Below are positions 53,937 through 64,000 of a stretch of 64,000 nt of DNA, piece by piece. The stretch covers positions 868,001-932,000 of the forward strand of contig JAHRHY010000003.1 of assembly GCA_019671135.1 (NCBI GenBank), given 5' to 3'. Below the pieces are notes generated by a model. It was given only the letters and a program-made list of their open reading frames with translations. It was not told the DNA's origin and did no database searches. The DNA comes from Linnemannia hyalina. Lineage: Eukaryota > Mortierellomycota > Mortierellomycetes > Mortierellales > Mortierellaceae. Position numbers and translations under genes: made by a program. Positions within the stretch are counted from its first letter, which is position 1, and every line of letters starts with the position of its first letter.

Positions 53937-55873
53937 ATTGTGGGTATGTTATTTCACAAAAGGGCGAGGGTCGGGAGGCGAAGAAGAGAGGACCACGGCG
54001 ACTGTGAGGTATGAAAGTTGGAAGTGGAGGGAAGGTGCAAGTTGGGAGGTAAGGATGGGTTCAAATGGTCATCAGAGTGGGTATGAAGGGGACGTGAAAA
54101 AGTGGCGAGGAGAGAGTGTGAGAGAGAAAGTAGAAGGGAGAAGTGATGGAGGAGTAAGAGGGAAGGGAGTGAGTGTGTTTGTCGTTCTCTTTTCTTTATT
54201 TGCTAGCGTGGTGTGAATGACCGACAGACAGACAGACGGACGGACAGAATAAAAAGGGAGTGAGAGAGAGTGAGAGTGAGCGGGAAAAAATGAAAAAAGA
54301 CAGAAACGACGAAAGAATCAAGCCAAATGGTTCGCCACAGCCCCACCACGCTCTGCCTCTCCACTTCTTCTCATTAAACGTCACCGTATGACATTATAGT
54401 CGCAGTTGCTACACTCAGGAACAAAAAAGAGTGTTGGTGGCAAAAATCAAAAAAAGTTTTTTTGTCTCATCGAAAAAAAATCAGTGGGGTGAGGCGTGGC
54501 TCTACACAGCCATGCATGGATACATAGACAGATGTGGGAGCATATGGGATCAGTTGAATGAGAAAAATAATGGGGAAGAGGGGATGGGGAAGGAAAGCGC
54601 CACTCAGCGGCGACAGGCAAAGGCGCCCATCTCATCTTGATTTGAACTAGAGTTGGAAAGAAAACTTTACCAGTTTGTCCCTTCTTTTTCCCCGTTGGGT
54701 CCAACTGTTGAAAGAAGAGGATGTGGGGACTTTCTCGTGTTTTTCCATGTGACCCGACCGTACCACCTTCTCTTTGTCTCTTCTCTTGGACAGTATTGTG
54801 TGTGCACGTTGGTTCGACTTTCTACTCAATTGGCATTGATCCCGTTTACGATCGTGGCATGGGTCTCTGTTCAGTTGAGTCCTGGTCGGATTGGATCGAA
54901 CTGAACCGTCTGCCAGGGCATTACAGGATAAATGGCAGGATCACAGTGATGCAGACATATCATGCCACCAAGACAATAGCACTGGCGTGGTGAAAGGAAT
55001 CCGTGAGCACACAGCGGTGTTCGACGGGAGCATTTTCAATAATACACTCAGCATGGCTAAAAAAAGTTGCCCAATGATCCAATGATGCCAATGGTACATG
55101 CATAGTGGGAAGAGTGAGGGAAAAGGGAGAGGATGGGAAGAATGGAAGGGTTATTATGTTATCGCTCCCTGTTTTCCCTTTTCTTTCCCGTGGGTCATTC
55201 TCTCTCTTTTTTTTCCTCTTGGGTCTGCTGGCTCTTTTGTGTGTTGTGTTCCCTGTCTCTTGTTTGTCATGGCCCGTCGTACAGGAGGATGCATACAGCA
55301 ACAAGGTTCACCGAGGCAAGAGACAAGAAGCAAACACAGACAGAGAGCAAGAAGACAAGCAAGGGGAAAAAAGAAGACTAGCCAGCCAACAGCACCACAC
55401 CCTCTGTGGCCTTTTTTGTTTATTGTTGTTTGTTTTTCTCTTCAACAATGCACATGGCCGCAGGCGCACGTACGACCGAGACTTCCTTACCAGGCTCAAT
55501 TGCCACGAGTCCCCTTTTCTTTTTTCAAGCGCATTCTTATTCCGCCCCACTTTGCCTTCTTTACCTCCTGCACTTCCACCTCTTCCTCCTCCACTTTCAC
55601 TTCTTCTTTCCGTCTTGCCACTCTTTCTTTCTTTCTTTCTTCCCTTTTCTCTTGCCTTTTCATCTATCTTTCTTCGTCTCCACTCTCCCCACTCCTCTCC
55701 CCACTCCTCTCTCCACTCCTCTCTCCACTCCTCTCTCTACTCCTCTCTCCACTCTTCCTCCTCTTCACTTTACTCTCTCCTATTTTGCCCCCTTTGCCAC
55801 CCGTTTCTTTTATACCTCAAAAAACGAAAAAATCCCTCCCCACTCCACACCTTAGCAAAAAGAACCAGACACA
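53937..55873. promoter_or_regulatory. Divergent intergenic region between KDM5 and BTB genes
   Basis: The left part (complement of 54060-54380) is pyrimidine-rich and fits a KDM5 leader. The right part from about 55520 is a strong CT-rich leader for the BTB gene. An ORF of 371 aa (55105-56220) in the wrong frame crosses the BTB start and is low complexity. No other gene was seen between 54400 and 55100. Confidence 0.4.
55685..55756 (+). repeat. 12-nt CT-rich tandem repeat in the BTB gene leader
   Basis: Six imperfect units of the type CTCTCCACTCCT lie about 120 nt upstream of the ATG at 55874. It is likely in the 5' leader or core promoter, where pyrimidine tracts are common in fungi. Confidence 0.8.
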
Positions 55874-58111
55874 ATGAACAGGGAGTTCAGCTCATTCCTG
55901 CCCTCATTCCCTCCCTCAAAGAGACTGTCGGCCCTGACCATCACCTCACCAACTCTTCTGAGCCCCAAGGGAGTCTCCAGTCCAAAGGGCTTCTCGAGCC
56001 CTATCATGACCCCAGAGCCCTTGCCCTCTCCTCCAACACCTATGCCACACCTCAGTGCCAGTCGTGTCCTCTTCGAGGAGGGCCTCTACAGCGACGTTAC
56101 TGTCGTCCTCCAGGTCCCTGGATCCTTCAAAAAGTCGCTCCACCTTCACTCCCGTATCCTCTCCAAGGAAAGCGAGGTCTTCTCTGCCCTCCTTGCTGGA
56201 AAGACGAATCTTGCCGATAAGGCCATCACTCTCCAGGAGGAGCGCGACAGCCAAGGGTCCCAGGTGATCGAGATTCAATGTGTGGATGCCCAAGAGCTCT
56301 ACGCTTTCGAGTCCTCCCTCCGTCTCCTCTACACAGGCAGCTGGTGCTCAGACCGCGATTTCCAGACCAGCACCCTTGACACTCGACTCCGCCGTGGGTT
56401 GGACGTCATGAGCCAGGCCGGCCGCCTCGTCCTCAAGGGCACTACAACAGCATTGCTTCAGGAGGAGATCACACAGATGTGTCAGAGTCAGCCCGAGCTG
56501 TTGGAGAAGGTCTCTAAGTCGTTACGAGCAGAGGACCGCGAAGACGACCAGGCGATTCTGCGGTTCGATCGAGATGCATTGCAGCAGATGTGTCGCGTTG
56601 CCCTCGTCAAGGTCGAGATCAGAGACCACTGCGAAATCGCCATTGCCCGGAACTTGTATGGGTCCACAAAGTTCCGCGAACTCCGCATGGCCGAGGTCCA
56701 ACTCTCTGAACTGCGTCCCGGGTACATCTTCCCACCAGGCGGTCAAGAGTCGATCTATCTCCTCAAGGGTGCCCCCTCCTTGCCTCTTCACCCCTGTAGA
56801 GCAACTAATGTCGAGGCCCTCCGCCACGTGGTTGACCATTACACTGCCTACAACTCCCAGCAGCCATTGAGGACCCGCGAGTTCTATGCCATCCCCAGCG
56901 ACGAAGACGATGACGACGACGATGACATGCGTAAGTCAACCGCCACCCTGCACGACGTGACGTTTTACAGAGTGGCCTTCTCAACAGGCTACCAATGGCT
57001 CATGGACCAAGTGATCAAGGTCAGGGCTCCCTTTGAGCTCATCATCCTCCTACTCAAGGATGCTGTTGACGAAAACTCAGATCAAAACAACAATGTCTCC
57101 TTTGGCGAGTTTGCATCGACCACAGACGGAGACGTGTACCTGCAAGGTGTCAGCTACATTGCCGATGGACTCCTTCATGCCTTTCAAGACCCTACCCTCG
57201 AATCCTTCCGCAACCCAGGTGCCTCGGGTTCGCTGTTGAACATGATCTCGTACGGCATCAATTCGCTGACCGATCTGCCGCCCCTTCGCCTCCGACCAAA
57301 GTCCGTCAATGCCGACGCTAACTCCCCCCATCATCATCAAGATTACCCTGCCCTCTCCACATTGGTGATGGAGTTCTTCTGGCAGATCCTGGAGTTGGCC
57401 CTCAAGCGCCCGCATCACCTAGAGTTCATCCAGCTGTTGATGGATTCAATCACCAAGATCGCCCCACTATCGCCTTTCGAAGTCGTCGATCGTATCGAGG
57501 AGCGCCTTGCGGAGCTTTTGGAGGAAACTCGTAAGAAGATTATGGAGCAGCGCGGGGATGTTGGCGGTCAGAACGAGGACGAGGCAGAGGACAATAAGGC
57601 CGACAGTGATGACGATGATGACATTGTCAGCCCAAGAGTTTCTGGAGGCAGAAGCGACGATGGATTCGGAAGCATCAAAGGAAGCTTCTCAGAGGGCCAC
57701 CGTAGCGAAGTCTCCAGCCGATTTGACGACCCTGACGAGCGCCGTTCGATGGTTAGCAGCGTAGTTCGGATCTCTGACCCACCAAGATCCTTGTCTGTTA
57801 TCGGTACTCGCAAGGACCTGGACGATGCCTCGTCCATCCAAGAGCCCGAGAACGACGATGAGGACGAAGACGAGGAAGCCGAGGCAGAGACAGAACCCGC
57901 ATGGATGAGGTATGAACGCAATTGTTTACATTCCAGCCAGGGGTATGTTCGAAGATTTAACAAAGCAGCTGACCATGTCGATTCTGGTTTCTTTTTTTGC
58001 ACATTTAGGCCAGAGTACCTGCAGCCCCTTTGTCTCCAACTGTTGACCACTTTCCCCATGAACATCCAGTCGTCGCTGCTGTGGGCCATTCATGACCTTC
58101 AGCTTTTGTAA
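55874..58111 (+). CDS. BTB/POZ-domain protein
   Basis: Two exons, 55874-57909 and 58009-58111, give 712 aa. A 99-nt intron (GTATGA ... TTTAG) separates them. It has no in-frame stop, so its retention would simply add 33 residues. The N terminus is Ser/Pro-rich (SPTLLSPKG, SPKGFSSP). A BTB fold follows at about 55-170: GLYSDVTVVLQVPGSFKKSL, HLHSRILSKESEVFSALL, YAFESSLRLLYTGSW. The middle (about 200-530) is a helical region with YRVAFSTGYQWLMDQVIKV and VMEFFWQILELALKRP, and the C-terminal part is acidic with DEDEDEEAEAE runs. The end matches a hydrophobic helix (LCLQLLTTFPMNIQSSLLW). BTB proteins often act as adaptors for Cullin-3 ubiquitin ligases or as oligomerisation modules. No kelch, BACK or zinc finger was recognised, so the partner is unknown. 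Confidence 0.82.
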   Translation: MNREFSSFLPSFPPSKRLSALTITSPTLLSPKGVSSPKGFSSPIMTPEPLPSPPTPMPHLSASRVLFEEGLYSDVTVVLQVPGSFKKSLHLHSRILSKESEVFSALLAGKTNLADKAITLQEERDSQGSQVIEIQCVDAQELYAFESSLRLLYTGSWCSDRDFQTSTLDTRLRRGLDVMSQAGRLVLKGTTTALLQEEITQMCQSQPELLEKVSKSLRAEDREDDQAILRFDRDALQQMCRVALVKVEIRDHCEIAIARNLYGSTKFRELRMAEVQLSELRPGYIFPPGGQESIYLLKGAPSLPLHPCRATNVEALRHVVDHYTAYNSQQPLRTREFYAIPSDEDDDDDDDMRKSTATLHDVTFYRVAFSTGYQWLMDQVIKVRAPFELIILLLKDAVDENSDQNNNVSFGEFASTTDGDVYLQGVSYIADGLLHAFQDPTLESFRNPGASGSLLNMISYGINSLTDLPPLRLRPKSVNADANSPHHHQDYPALSTLVMEFFWQILELALKRPHHLEFIQLLMDSITKIAPLSPFEVVDRIEERLAELLEETRKKIMEQRGDVGGQNEDEAEDNKADSDDDDDIVSPRVSGGRSDDGFGSIKGSFSEGHRSEVSSRFDDPDERRSMVSSVVRISDPPRSLSVIGTRKDLDDASSIQEPENDDEDEDEEAEAETEPAWMRYERNCLHSSQGYVRRFNKAADHVDSGFFFCTFRPEYLQPLCLQLLTTFPMNIQSSLLWAIHDLQLL

Positions 58112-58413
58112 AAACAGGGCCAAGGACGATATCGACCATACCCGCCCCCCACCATACCCTCCCAATCCAACCCAACTAGACCTCCCCACTCAATTGCTTT
58201 TTTACATAGTTTTCATTCATCCTTGTCCTTTAGATACTCTCCACATGCACATATCATATTTTTCAACAAAAACAACCTCACTGTTCAACTTCAAAAAAAG
58301 TAACGTGACTGCTGGTAAGCTGCTCTTGTTCACAGAGCGAAGCAAGAGCGAAATAGACGAGAAGAGAAAAGAAAAAAGCGCTCTGCACAACTTTTGTGCA
58401 CTTCTCCTCAAAG
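58112..58413. promoter_or_regulatory. Short tandem intergenic region
   Basis: About 300 nt between the BTB gene and the PP2C gene in the same direction, containing the 3' end of the first and the leader of the second. No distinct motif was seen. Confidence 0.35.
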
Positions 58414-61400
58414 ATGGATTCATTACCGACCTGCATTCCACCCGACGACCCGCCTAGTTCACGACAGGTCGAGGACGAAGACACTCACGCCAGTAACACT
58501 GTTCAACAGGCGCAGGGGCAAGTTTCACCAGAAGCCACCACAACCACCACCGCTGACATTATAGACAACAAGAGCAATAGCCCCAGGCACGACCCAGAAC
58601 AACCACCGCGACAGGACATTGTCCTTGACGAATCCACACCCACCCAACTCGCAGACGCGTCTCATACCCCGCAGGAGTCTCTCCTCCACGACGACAACAT
58701 TAACAATAGCGCATCCGCCTCGGCCGCCGAAACATCCTCGTCAGAAATGCCGGCTACACGAGGGTCATCATCATCATTCAGACAGCCATTACCCCACTTG
58801 ACTCCTCAAGACACACCATTACCGACCGTCTCGTCTTTCAACCTTTTCCCCCAGCAGTTGAAACAACCACTCTTTGTTGCCATAGCAAGAGTCCTCGTTG
58901 TTTATGGGAATGCCTGGCAGAGCGCACCGGAATTAGTTGGTAAGAAATGAACGCCACGAAATGCATGTCTCCATTGTTCACTTCTTTGTTTCTCATTTTA
59001 CTCATACTGACTCATTGTCTCCCTCTCATCTTTGTGTACTTTTATTAGACGGAATAAGGCTATACCAGCTTGTCACTCTTCGGTAAGCAGCAGAGACAGG
59101 ATGCTTGGTCAGAAGGGCGCTTGTCCGACAATGAGACAGAAAGTTTTCGATAGCATGTCGTGTGGGCGCACCCTGTACCTAACACCGTTGGTTATTTTTA
59201 ACCTCTTATCATCCCTTCTTCCTCCAGCGGTAATACACCCAAAAGCACTGTTCAGGGCGCAATTTCGACGGCACTTTCGCTCTCACATACGCTCAAGACA
59301 TTCGAACCGATTGAAAAGCGACGAGCGCAAGGAACGACATACTACCGTATGGCACCCAAGGCACTGGATCCAGCTCTTGCACAGAAGGTCCTCGATTCTG
59401 ATGCAACCGAGTCCGACTCTATATCTAGTACAGCAAGGAAAAGTGAGTTTTCATTAAGACGATGCAAGCGATGCCTTCAGATATCACTATTCGAGATATT
59501 ATAGGATAGCAAATGGTAAAAATGCATCAGCACTGACTAACCCTCGACTCCTTTTGTTTTGGGTTCTGTGAATGACTCATTTAGGACAGTCAGGATCATC
59601 ATCCCTAGCTCGATCTGTCATGACGAGGCCAAAGGCGCGTGTAAAAGCATCGACAACCAACACCAAACGAAAACAAAAATATTCAAGCGACCCATCTATC
59701 AAAAGCAAGAAGCGGAAACCGACAAGCGGATGGGCATCGGACACCCTCAGCTCAGGAAGCTCGGACGATGACTCTATGGTTTCAGCAGACACCGACCGCA
59801 AGACTAACGACCGCACTCGGCGGAAATCCATAGCAGACACCAGGAAGGGCACTTCCAGCTCAACCACTAGTCACCCAACACCACCAGCCAGAAAGGACTC
59901 TATCCCGAACGGACTCAAGAAGCTCCCCAAGGGCTACGTCTACGATACGGAGATTAATCAATCCGCCCTCATGAATCTGTCTGTCAATCCCTCACAAACA
60001 GGAGAGTACATGCAGCATCTCAAGTAAGCATGCAGCCTTTTGTGCAAAAAATTCGTCGATTAATTATTCCATGCTTTTTTCCTCGTATCACATCTCTTTC
60101 TTCTCTCCGCTGGAAACTAAAACTCAATTTTCTTGTGTCAATGCTCAACTGCGATTTTAGAGGCAAAAACGCCTTGGAAAACAACTATCCAGACCGACGA
60201 GGCGAGTTCCGCGTGGACCTCACTCAGGAGCCTTCAACATTTGCGCACGAGCAGCAGACCGGCTACACATACCCAAGGCTCCGCAACAGCCGCCGAGAGC
60301 GACTCCCCAAGGCACATTGCGAGGACGGCTATGCTATTACGGACCTGAAACACAATGGCGCTTTTTTGGGCCGGATGTTTTGCTTAACGGACGGTCACGG
60401 TGGCCGTGCCTGCTCCTCGTTTGTGATTGCAACGATACCCGGCGCCATGCAAGTCATTTTCGAAAAGTACAGGCCCCAGGACCTTTCCTTGCCAAATGTA
60501 CAAGAGCTGCTGAGGAGTCAGATTTCCGAGGCTGTGCGGCTGATCGATAAGGAATACCTGGAATACAAGAAGCAGCAGTACCTGCTTTACAAGGAAAAGA
60601 AGATCACCCAGGATCCAGGGAGCGATGGCACGACCCTTATTGTCAACATCTTTATCGACAAGTGGATCATCTGTTTGAACCTCGGCGACTCTAGATCGCT
60701 ACTCTCTAGTCGAGACGGCCTTGGACGGTGGAATGTCGAGTTTCACAGCGAGGACCATACCCCAGCGCTCGAACGACTTGCACTGACAATCTACGCTAAC
60801 GGAGGCGAGTTTGTCACGCACGATGATAAGGTGATCCGATTCGACCCTAACCTCCGAAACGACAAAAAGCATCGCCAATCGCTTAAGGAGGCCCGGATAC
60901 GAGTCAGGGACGGCGCATTGAACGAGTATGGGATCCCTTACCGGACCAAGAACGGACAGGCGGCCTCGGTCAACCTCGGAGCATGTATCGGTGACGTCCT
61001 GTACAAACTAGATCCCGTGAACCCTGTACTGAACTGCAAGCCTGACATCACGTTCATCGACATTTCCAACATCCAGCAAGGATTCCTTCTCATGGCCTCG
61101 GACGGACTTTGGGATTATGTACAGAAGAGCCACCATCGGACGCAGGACCAGAACTTGACTGTCAGCCAGTTTGTTGGCGACAAGGTCGATCGCGGCTGGA
61201 ACCACCAGAGGGTTGTCCACACACTTGCGGATCGCGAGTCTTCGGCAGGTCTCTACTCCGATTCGATTCAAGAGTACGACGATTTCACAGCGATTCTGGT
61301 GACGTTTGGCAAACAGCAGCTTCTCCAGCAACAGCAGCGGAACCAGGAGCACGAGGAAAGGCAATCATTGTTACAGCAGCAGCGTCTACAGGAGCAGTTT

Positions 61401-61862
61401 CTTCTGGAGCAGAAGATGCGGGATGTGGAGATGATTCGTCTGGAGCAAGCGAACCTTCTCAGACTCGAAGCTGCGGCGAATGGGAGCGGAGACGAGACAC
61501 TCTCGGATTCATCTCTTGCCAACAACGGCGTTGTCATTCCAACGGCACATTTAACGACGGCTGCTTCGGAGGCGGAGGCGATGATTGTGGAAGAGGAGGC
61601 GACCTTGGCACCTTCAACAGTCACAGGAGGAACATCGTTTTCAGCAACGGCACCATCACCATCATCACGGTTACGGAGACAACAACAGCCCCCCAAAACA
61701 GCCCAACTGCTTGATGCGACAATGGATGAGCAGCCGCCGTCGTCCACGGCAACTGGTTCAGAGGCAACTGAGGCTGACGACGCCGGGGCACAGAACCATG
61801 TGTCACCAGAAGGTGCCCCTATGCAGGTGGACGATCGGGATGTCGATATGTTGTCTGCTTAG
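58414..61862 (+). CDS. PP2C phosphatase with possible N-terminal winged-helix module
   Basis: Five exons in phase (58414-58939, 59049-59082, 59228-59442, 59585-60023, 60161-61862) give 971 aa. Exon 2 is only 34 nt. Residues about 150-235 form a compact helical unit: LFVAIARVLVVYGNAW, then LYQLVTLRRGNTPKSTVQGA and ISTALSLSHTLKTFEPIEKR, ending TTYYRMAP. It resembles winged-helix modules of the HARE-HTH type (inference). A basic, Ser-rich linker with KTNDRTRRKS follows. The PP2C catalytic domain covers about 420-785: metal-binding FCLTDGHGG, GSDGTTLIV, LNLGDSRSLL, ASDGLWDYV and YDDFTAILVTF. The tail has a Gln-rich coiled coil (LLQQQQRNQEHEERQSLLQQ) and an acidic end. It is a metal-dependent Ser/Thr phosphatase; the attached module and basic linker suggest nuclear or chromatin targets. 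Confidence 0.85.
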
Positions 61863-61871
61863 ACCTCGCAA

Positions 61872-62342
61872 TTACACTCTCCACTCATGCATACAACATA
61901 AACACGTACATACGCTTGTACACTTTCCCCTTTTCTTACCATGCCACTTTCGACCGCCGCAATCTACTTTCTTATTAGCGAACACAAAGATGATAACATA
62001 AACTACATTACAACCAGTGCCATTTAAATCTTGTGTTCTGTATTCTGTATTCTGTGAAGAATGTCTTGGGAGCAGGAGGACATTCGTGAGTGCGAATACG
62101 GTTGGTAAGAGGGCATGGACCTCGTTCTTGTCGCCGAGGAGGTACATGGATTCCCAGCCGGGATTGTCCCAGAGGAGATAGAGGCTCGAGGGGGCAAAGA
62201 TGAGGGGGAGGAAGAGGAGGGTGTAGACGAAGGAGGGGGTCGACCAGAATTGGGATTTGGGGATGTTTTTGAGCGTGCTGGCGGAGCAGGCTGCGAAGAC
62301 TGCGCCGAAGGAGAAGCTCCAGAAGACGTCCGCCTCAATCAT
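61872..62342 (-). CDS. Truncated or aberrant small membrane protein
   Basis: From the ATG at 62342 the minus strand encodes MIEADVFWSFSFGAVFAACS, then TPSFVYTLLFLPLIFAPSSL, YLLWDNPGWESMYLLGDK and ALLPTVFALTNVLL: a well-formed membrane protein start with three or more hydrophobic segments. After NVLL the frame changes character to an unlikely Arg/Thr/Cys-rich tail and stops only 9 nt before the end of the convergent PP2C gene. A TTCTGTA direct repeat (about 62036-62057) sits near the change. I think the 3' half of the gene was lost. Alternatively a downstream exon was missed, but no splice site fits well. Confidence 0.45.
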   Translation of the reverse strand: MIEADVFWSFSFGAVFAACSASTLKNIPKSQFWSTPSFVYTLLFLPLIFAPSSLYLLWDNPGWESMYLLGDKNEVHALLPTVFALTNVLLLPRHSSQNTEYRTQDLNGTGCNVVYVIIFVFANKKVDCGGRKWHGKKRGKCTSVCTCLCCMHEWRV

Positions 62343-62830
62343 TGTTGGGTGATGTTGTTGTTGCTGATGTAGAAATTGTGGGGGTTTTATGAGTGCCGCT
62401 TTTTTCGATACCCTGCACTTTTTGTACCTTGGGACAAGGGAAGTGGGGAGATGGGCAAACAAAAGATGAGGAAGAGGAGGAATCAACGGAAAGAGGCATA
62501 TTCACTGGTAAAAAAAACGGTGGCATGGGGAAAGGGAAGGCAGTGTGTTGGTTCAGCTTGTGTTCTTGTTCGTGTGGGGACATATATGGGACGCGAGACG
62601 CATGCAAAAGAAAAGTCCGTCCGAACCGACTTTGTTTCACATCGAAAGTCAAGAAAGAAGGACGCGCTTGGTCCTCTTATTACAACACACAGTGGCATAC
62701 ATACCTAACTTGCCTTCCAATTCTCATGTGTAAGAGGAGCTGGAGGGCTAGGCTTTGTTGCCAGACATCATCGATAATGGATTACGATGCATAAAGGAAC
62801 ATTAGCTAACATATCACTCCTTTCATGCAG
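62343..62830. other. Intergenic debris
   Basis: No gene was seen on either strand. Low-complexity purine-rich sequence on the left (leader of the truncated gene on the minus strand) and mixed sequence on the right. Confidence 0.35.
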
Positions 62831-62839
62831 GTGGGAGGG

Positions 62840-63320
62840 TAAGGGATCAGAGAGCAAAAGCAGTGGAGACTATCACAACTCAGACTCGCTGCCTTCATGT
62901 TGAGCTCTCTCAAAGACGTGCGTCGCTTTGCTGGAGAGGTTTCGAAGCGCACCTCAGTCATAGACCTCCTTGTCAACAGTGCGACACCTTGCCAGACAGC
63001 TCGTGCAGACGCACCCAAACATCAAGGTCAATTGTCTGCACACGGGATCGTGCAACACCAATCTGTTCAAGAACTCGTTGCTACTGAGCGTGTTGATGAC
63101 GATCGGGCTGCAGTATCTGTTGAGACCGTCTGTTCGTGGAGCGAGGACGATAATTTATATGAGTCTGACCGGTGGAGGGAGTGAATGGAGAATATTGGCT
63201 TGAGAGAGGATCCGGGGTCGTAGGGCCGCTTCGGGTGATCCCGGCAAGCTGGAGAAGTTGATCTGTTGTAGTAATAAGGCTGTTGGCATCGAGAAGCTCT
63301 CAGAGGTGCGAGGATCCCAG
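62840..63320 (+). pseudogene. Short-chain dehydrogenase/reductase pseudogene
   Basis: Three plus-strand frames hold successive SDR pieces: RAKAVETITTQTRCLHVELS (about 62850-62910), then LSSLKDVRRFAGEVSKRTSV followed by IDLLVNSA (about 62898-62985), and then ARQLVQTHPNIKVNCLHTGS followed by CNTNLFKNS (from about 62985). The first two overlap with a frameshift. Between the NxA strand and the C-terminal piece about 80-90 residues are missing, including the S-x(n)-Y-x3-K catalytic region. The usual P of the HPG loop reads T (LHTGS). So the gene is broken by at least two frameshifts and an internal deletion. The match is to retinol-dehydrogenase-like SDRs (inference). No promoter or intact start was found. 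Confidence 0.55.
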
Positions 63321-64000
63321 GTCGACGTCTATTGAAGGGAATAAAAATGACTTCACGCGCCGCAACAGGCCACTTGGCCTCCTCTTCTGTGACGTGATCA
63401 ATTTTTTTGTGCCTCGGTTTTGGGCGTTCGATTCGTCTCTTCTTTATTCACCATCCAACAGACTACATAGTCGAATCTCATCTTATCCTTGCACTTTGCA
63501 ACAAGTTGCTATATAAAAACAACGTATGTCTTCTTAACATGGCTCGCATGGTAGAACACATTGGCGAGGGAATGCAGGATGCAATAGGATCTGGCCACTC
63601 GTCATCTAGACTGGAAGGGTGCACCACGCGACAACTTTTGTTTCTCCACAAACCCGCATCGACTTCCCACGCCCTTCTGTCGAGTGAATCAGCGCCACTA
63701 GAGTATAAAGAAGATTAAGGATAGAGGCGGCCCCGACCACAACTACTACGAAGGAAAGGCAGGACCATCTTTCATCAGGAGCGTTTACTCTGATGAACTG
63801 GTTGATGAATCCGCTAACTCGGGAACAAACTACTGGCAGGAACGCCATTGTCTTTACTTGACTGTCTGTGCAGTGATGCGCTTTGCTGATCAGAACAAAG
63901 GAACTCACCTTCTCTCCCCTCGGCACACCTTCCTCAGACTAATAGAAAAACACTTTGCACAACACACAGTTTGCAGCACTCAGGAACACACAAGCTTTTC
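63321..64000. other. Right-edge region without gene
   Basis: Only short ORFs (at most 106 aa) with no recognisable family. A few could be decayed remains or the edge of a neighbouring gene beyond the window. Confidence 0.35.

Noticed and set aside
55105..56220. Plus-strand ORF of 371 aa overlapping the BTB start
   Set aside because: Composition is Leu/Ser/Pro/Phe from a CT-rich leader, and it runs in a different frame into a well-supported BTB gene.

Overview
This window is nuclear DNA from a fungus. The genes carry many short introns (about 50-430 nt), the leaders are CT-rich, and the protein families are eukaryotic and fungal: a GDP-mannose transporter with a GALNK motif, a KDM5-type histone demethylase, a Qa-SNARE, a GH3 beta-glucosidase and small secreted DPBB (expansin-like) proteins. 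Long Ser/Thr/Gln/His-rich disordered regions, moderate base composition and loose gene spacing suggest an early-diverging lineage, possibly Mortierellomycota. That lineage call is inference; no marker gene in the window proves it.

Layout. 1-3.2 kb: two minus-strand genes, one low-complexity and running off the left edge, the other a partial membrane protein. 4.3-10.4 kb: plus-strand genes for an RFTS-like (DNMT1 replication-foci-like) protein in nine exons and a Golgi GDP-mannose transporter. 12.6-15 kb: a tandem duplication of a small secreted DPBB gene with its promoter and 3' end. 16.8-18.3 kb: a multi-pass membrane protein (minus). 19.6-24.8 kb: an alpha/beta-hydrolase-fold protein lacking the catalytic serine, and a protein with a LIM domain at each end (plus). 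25-30.1 kb: a membrane-anchored GH3 glucosidase and a four-TM protein (minus). 32-35.1 kb: a small secreted peptide, tRNA-Glu(UUC) and a syntaxin with a very long N-terminal extension. 35.2-42.3 kb: a 7 kb gene-poor stretch. 42.4-46.9 kb: a conserved, probably nuclear protein whose 5' end is unresolved. 47.1-53.9 kb: the KDM5/Lid2 demethylase in eight exons (minus). 55.9-61.9 kb: a BTB/POZ protein and a PP2C phosphatase preceded by a possible winged-helix module. 61.9-64 kb: gene debris, with a truncated membrane-protein gene and a short-chain dehydrogenase pseudogene.

There is no gene cluster with an obvious common pathway. Two loose themes appear. One is secretion and the cell wall: GDP-mannose transporter, DPBB proteins, GH3, Qa-SNARE, small secreted peptide. 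The other is chromatin and signalling: RFTS-like protein, KDM5, PP2C fusion, BTB, and the conserved unknown at 42-47 kb. Exon models were built by eye from GT-AG or GC-AG splice sites with phase checked at each junction; three introns need GC-AG splicing to stay in frame. No CRISPR array, rRNA gene or intact transposon was seen.
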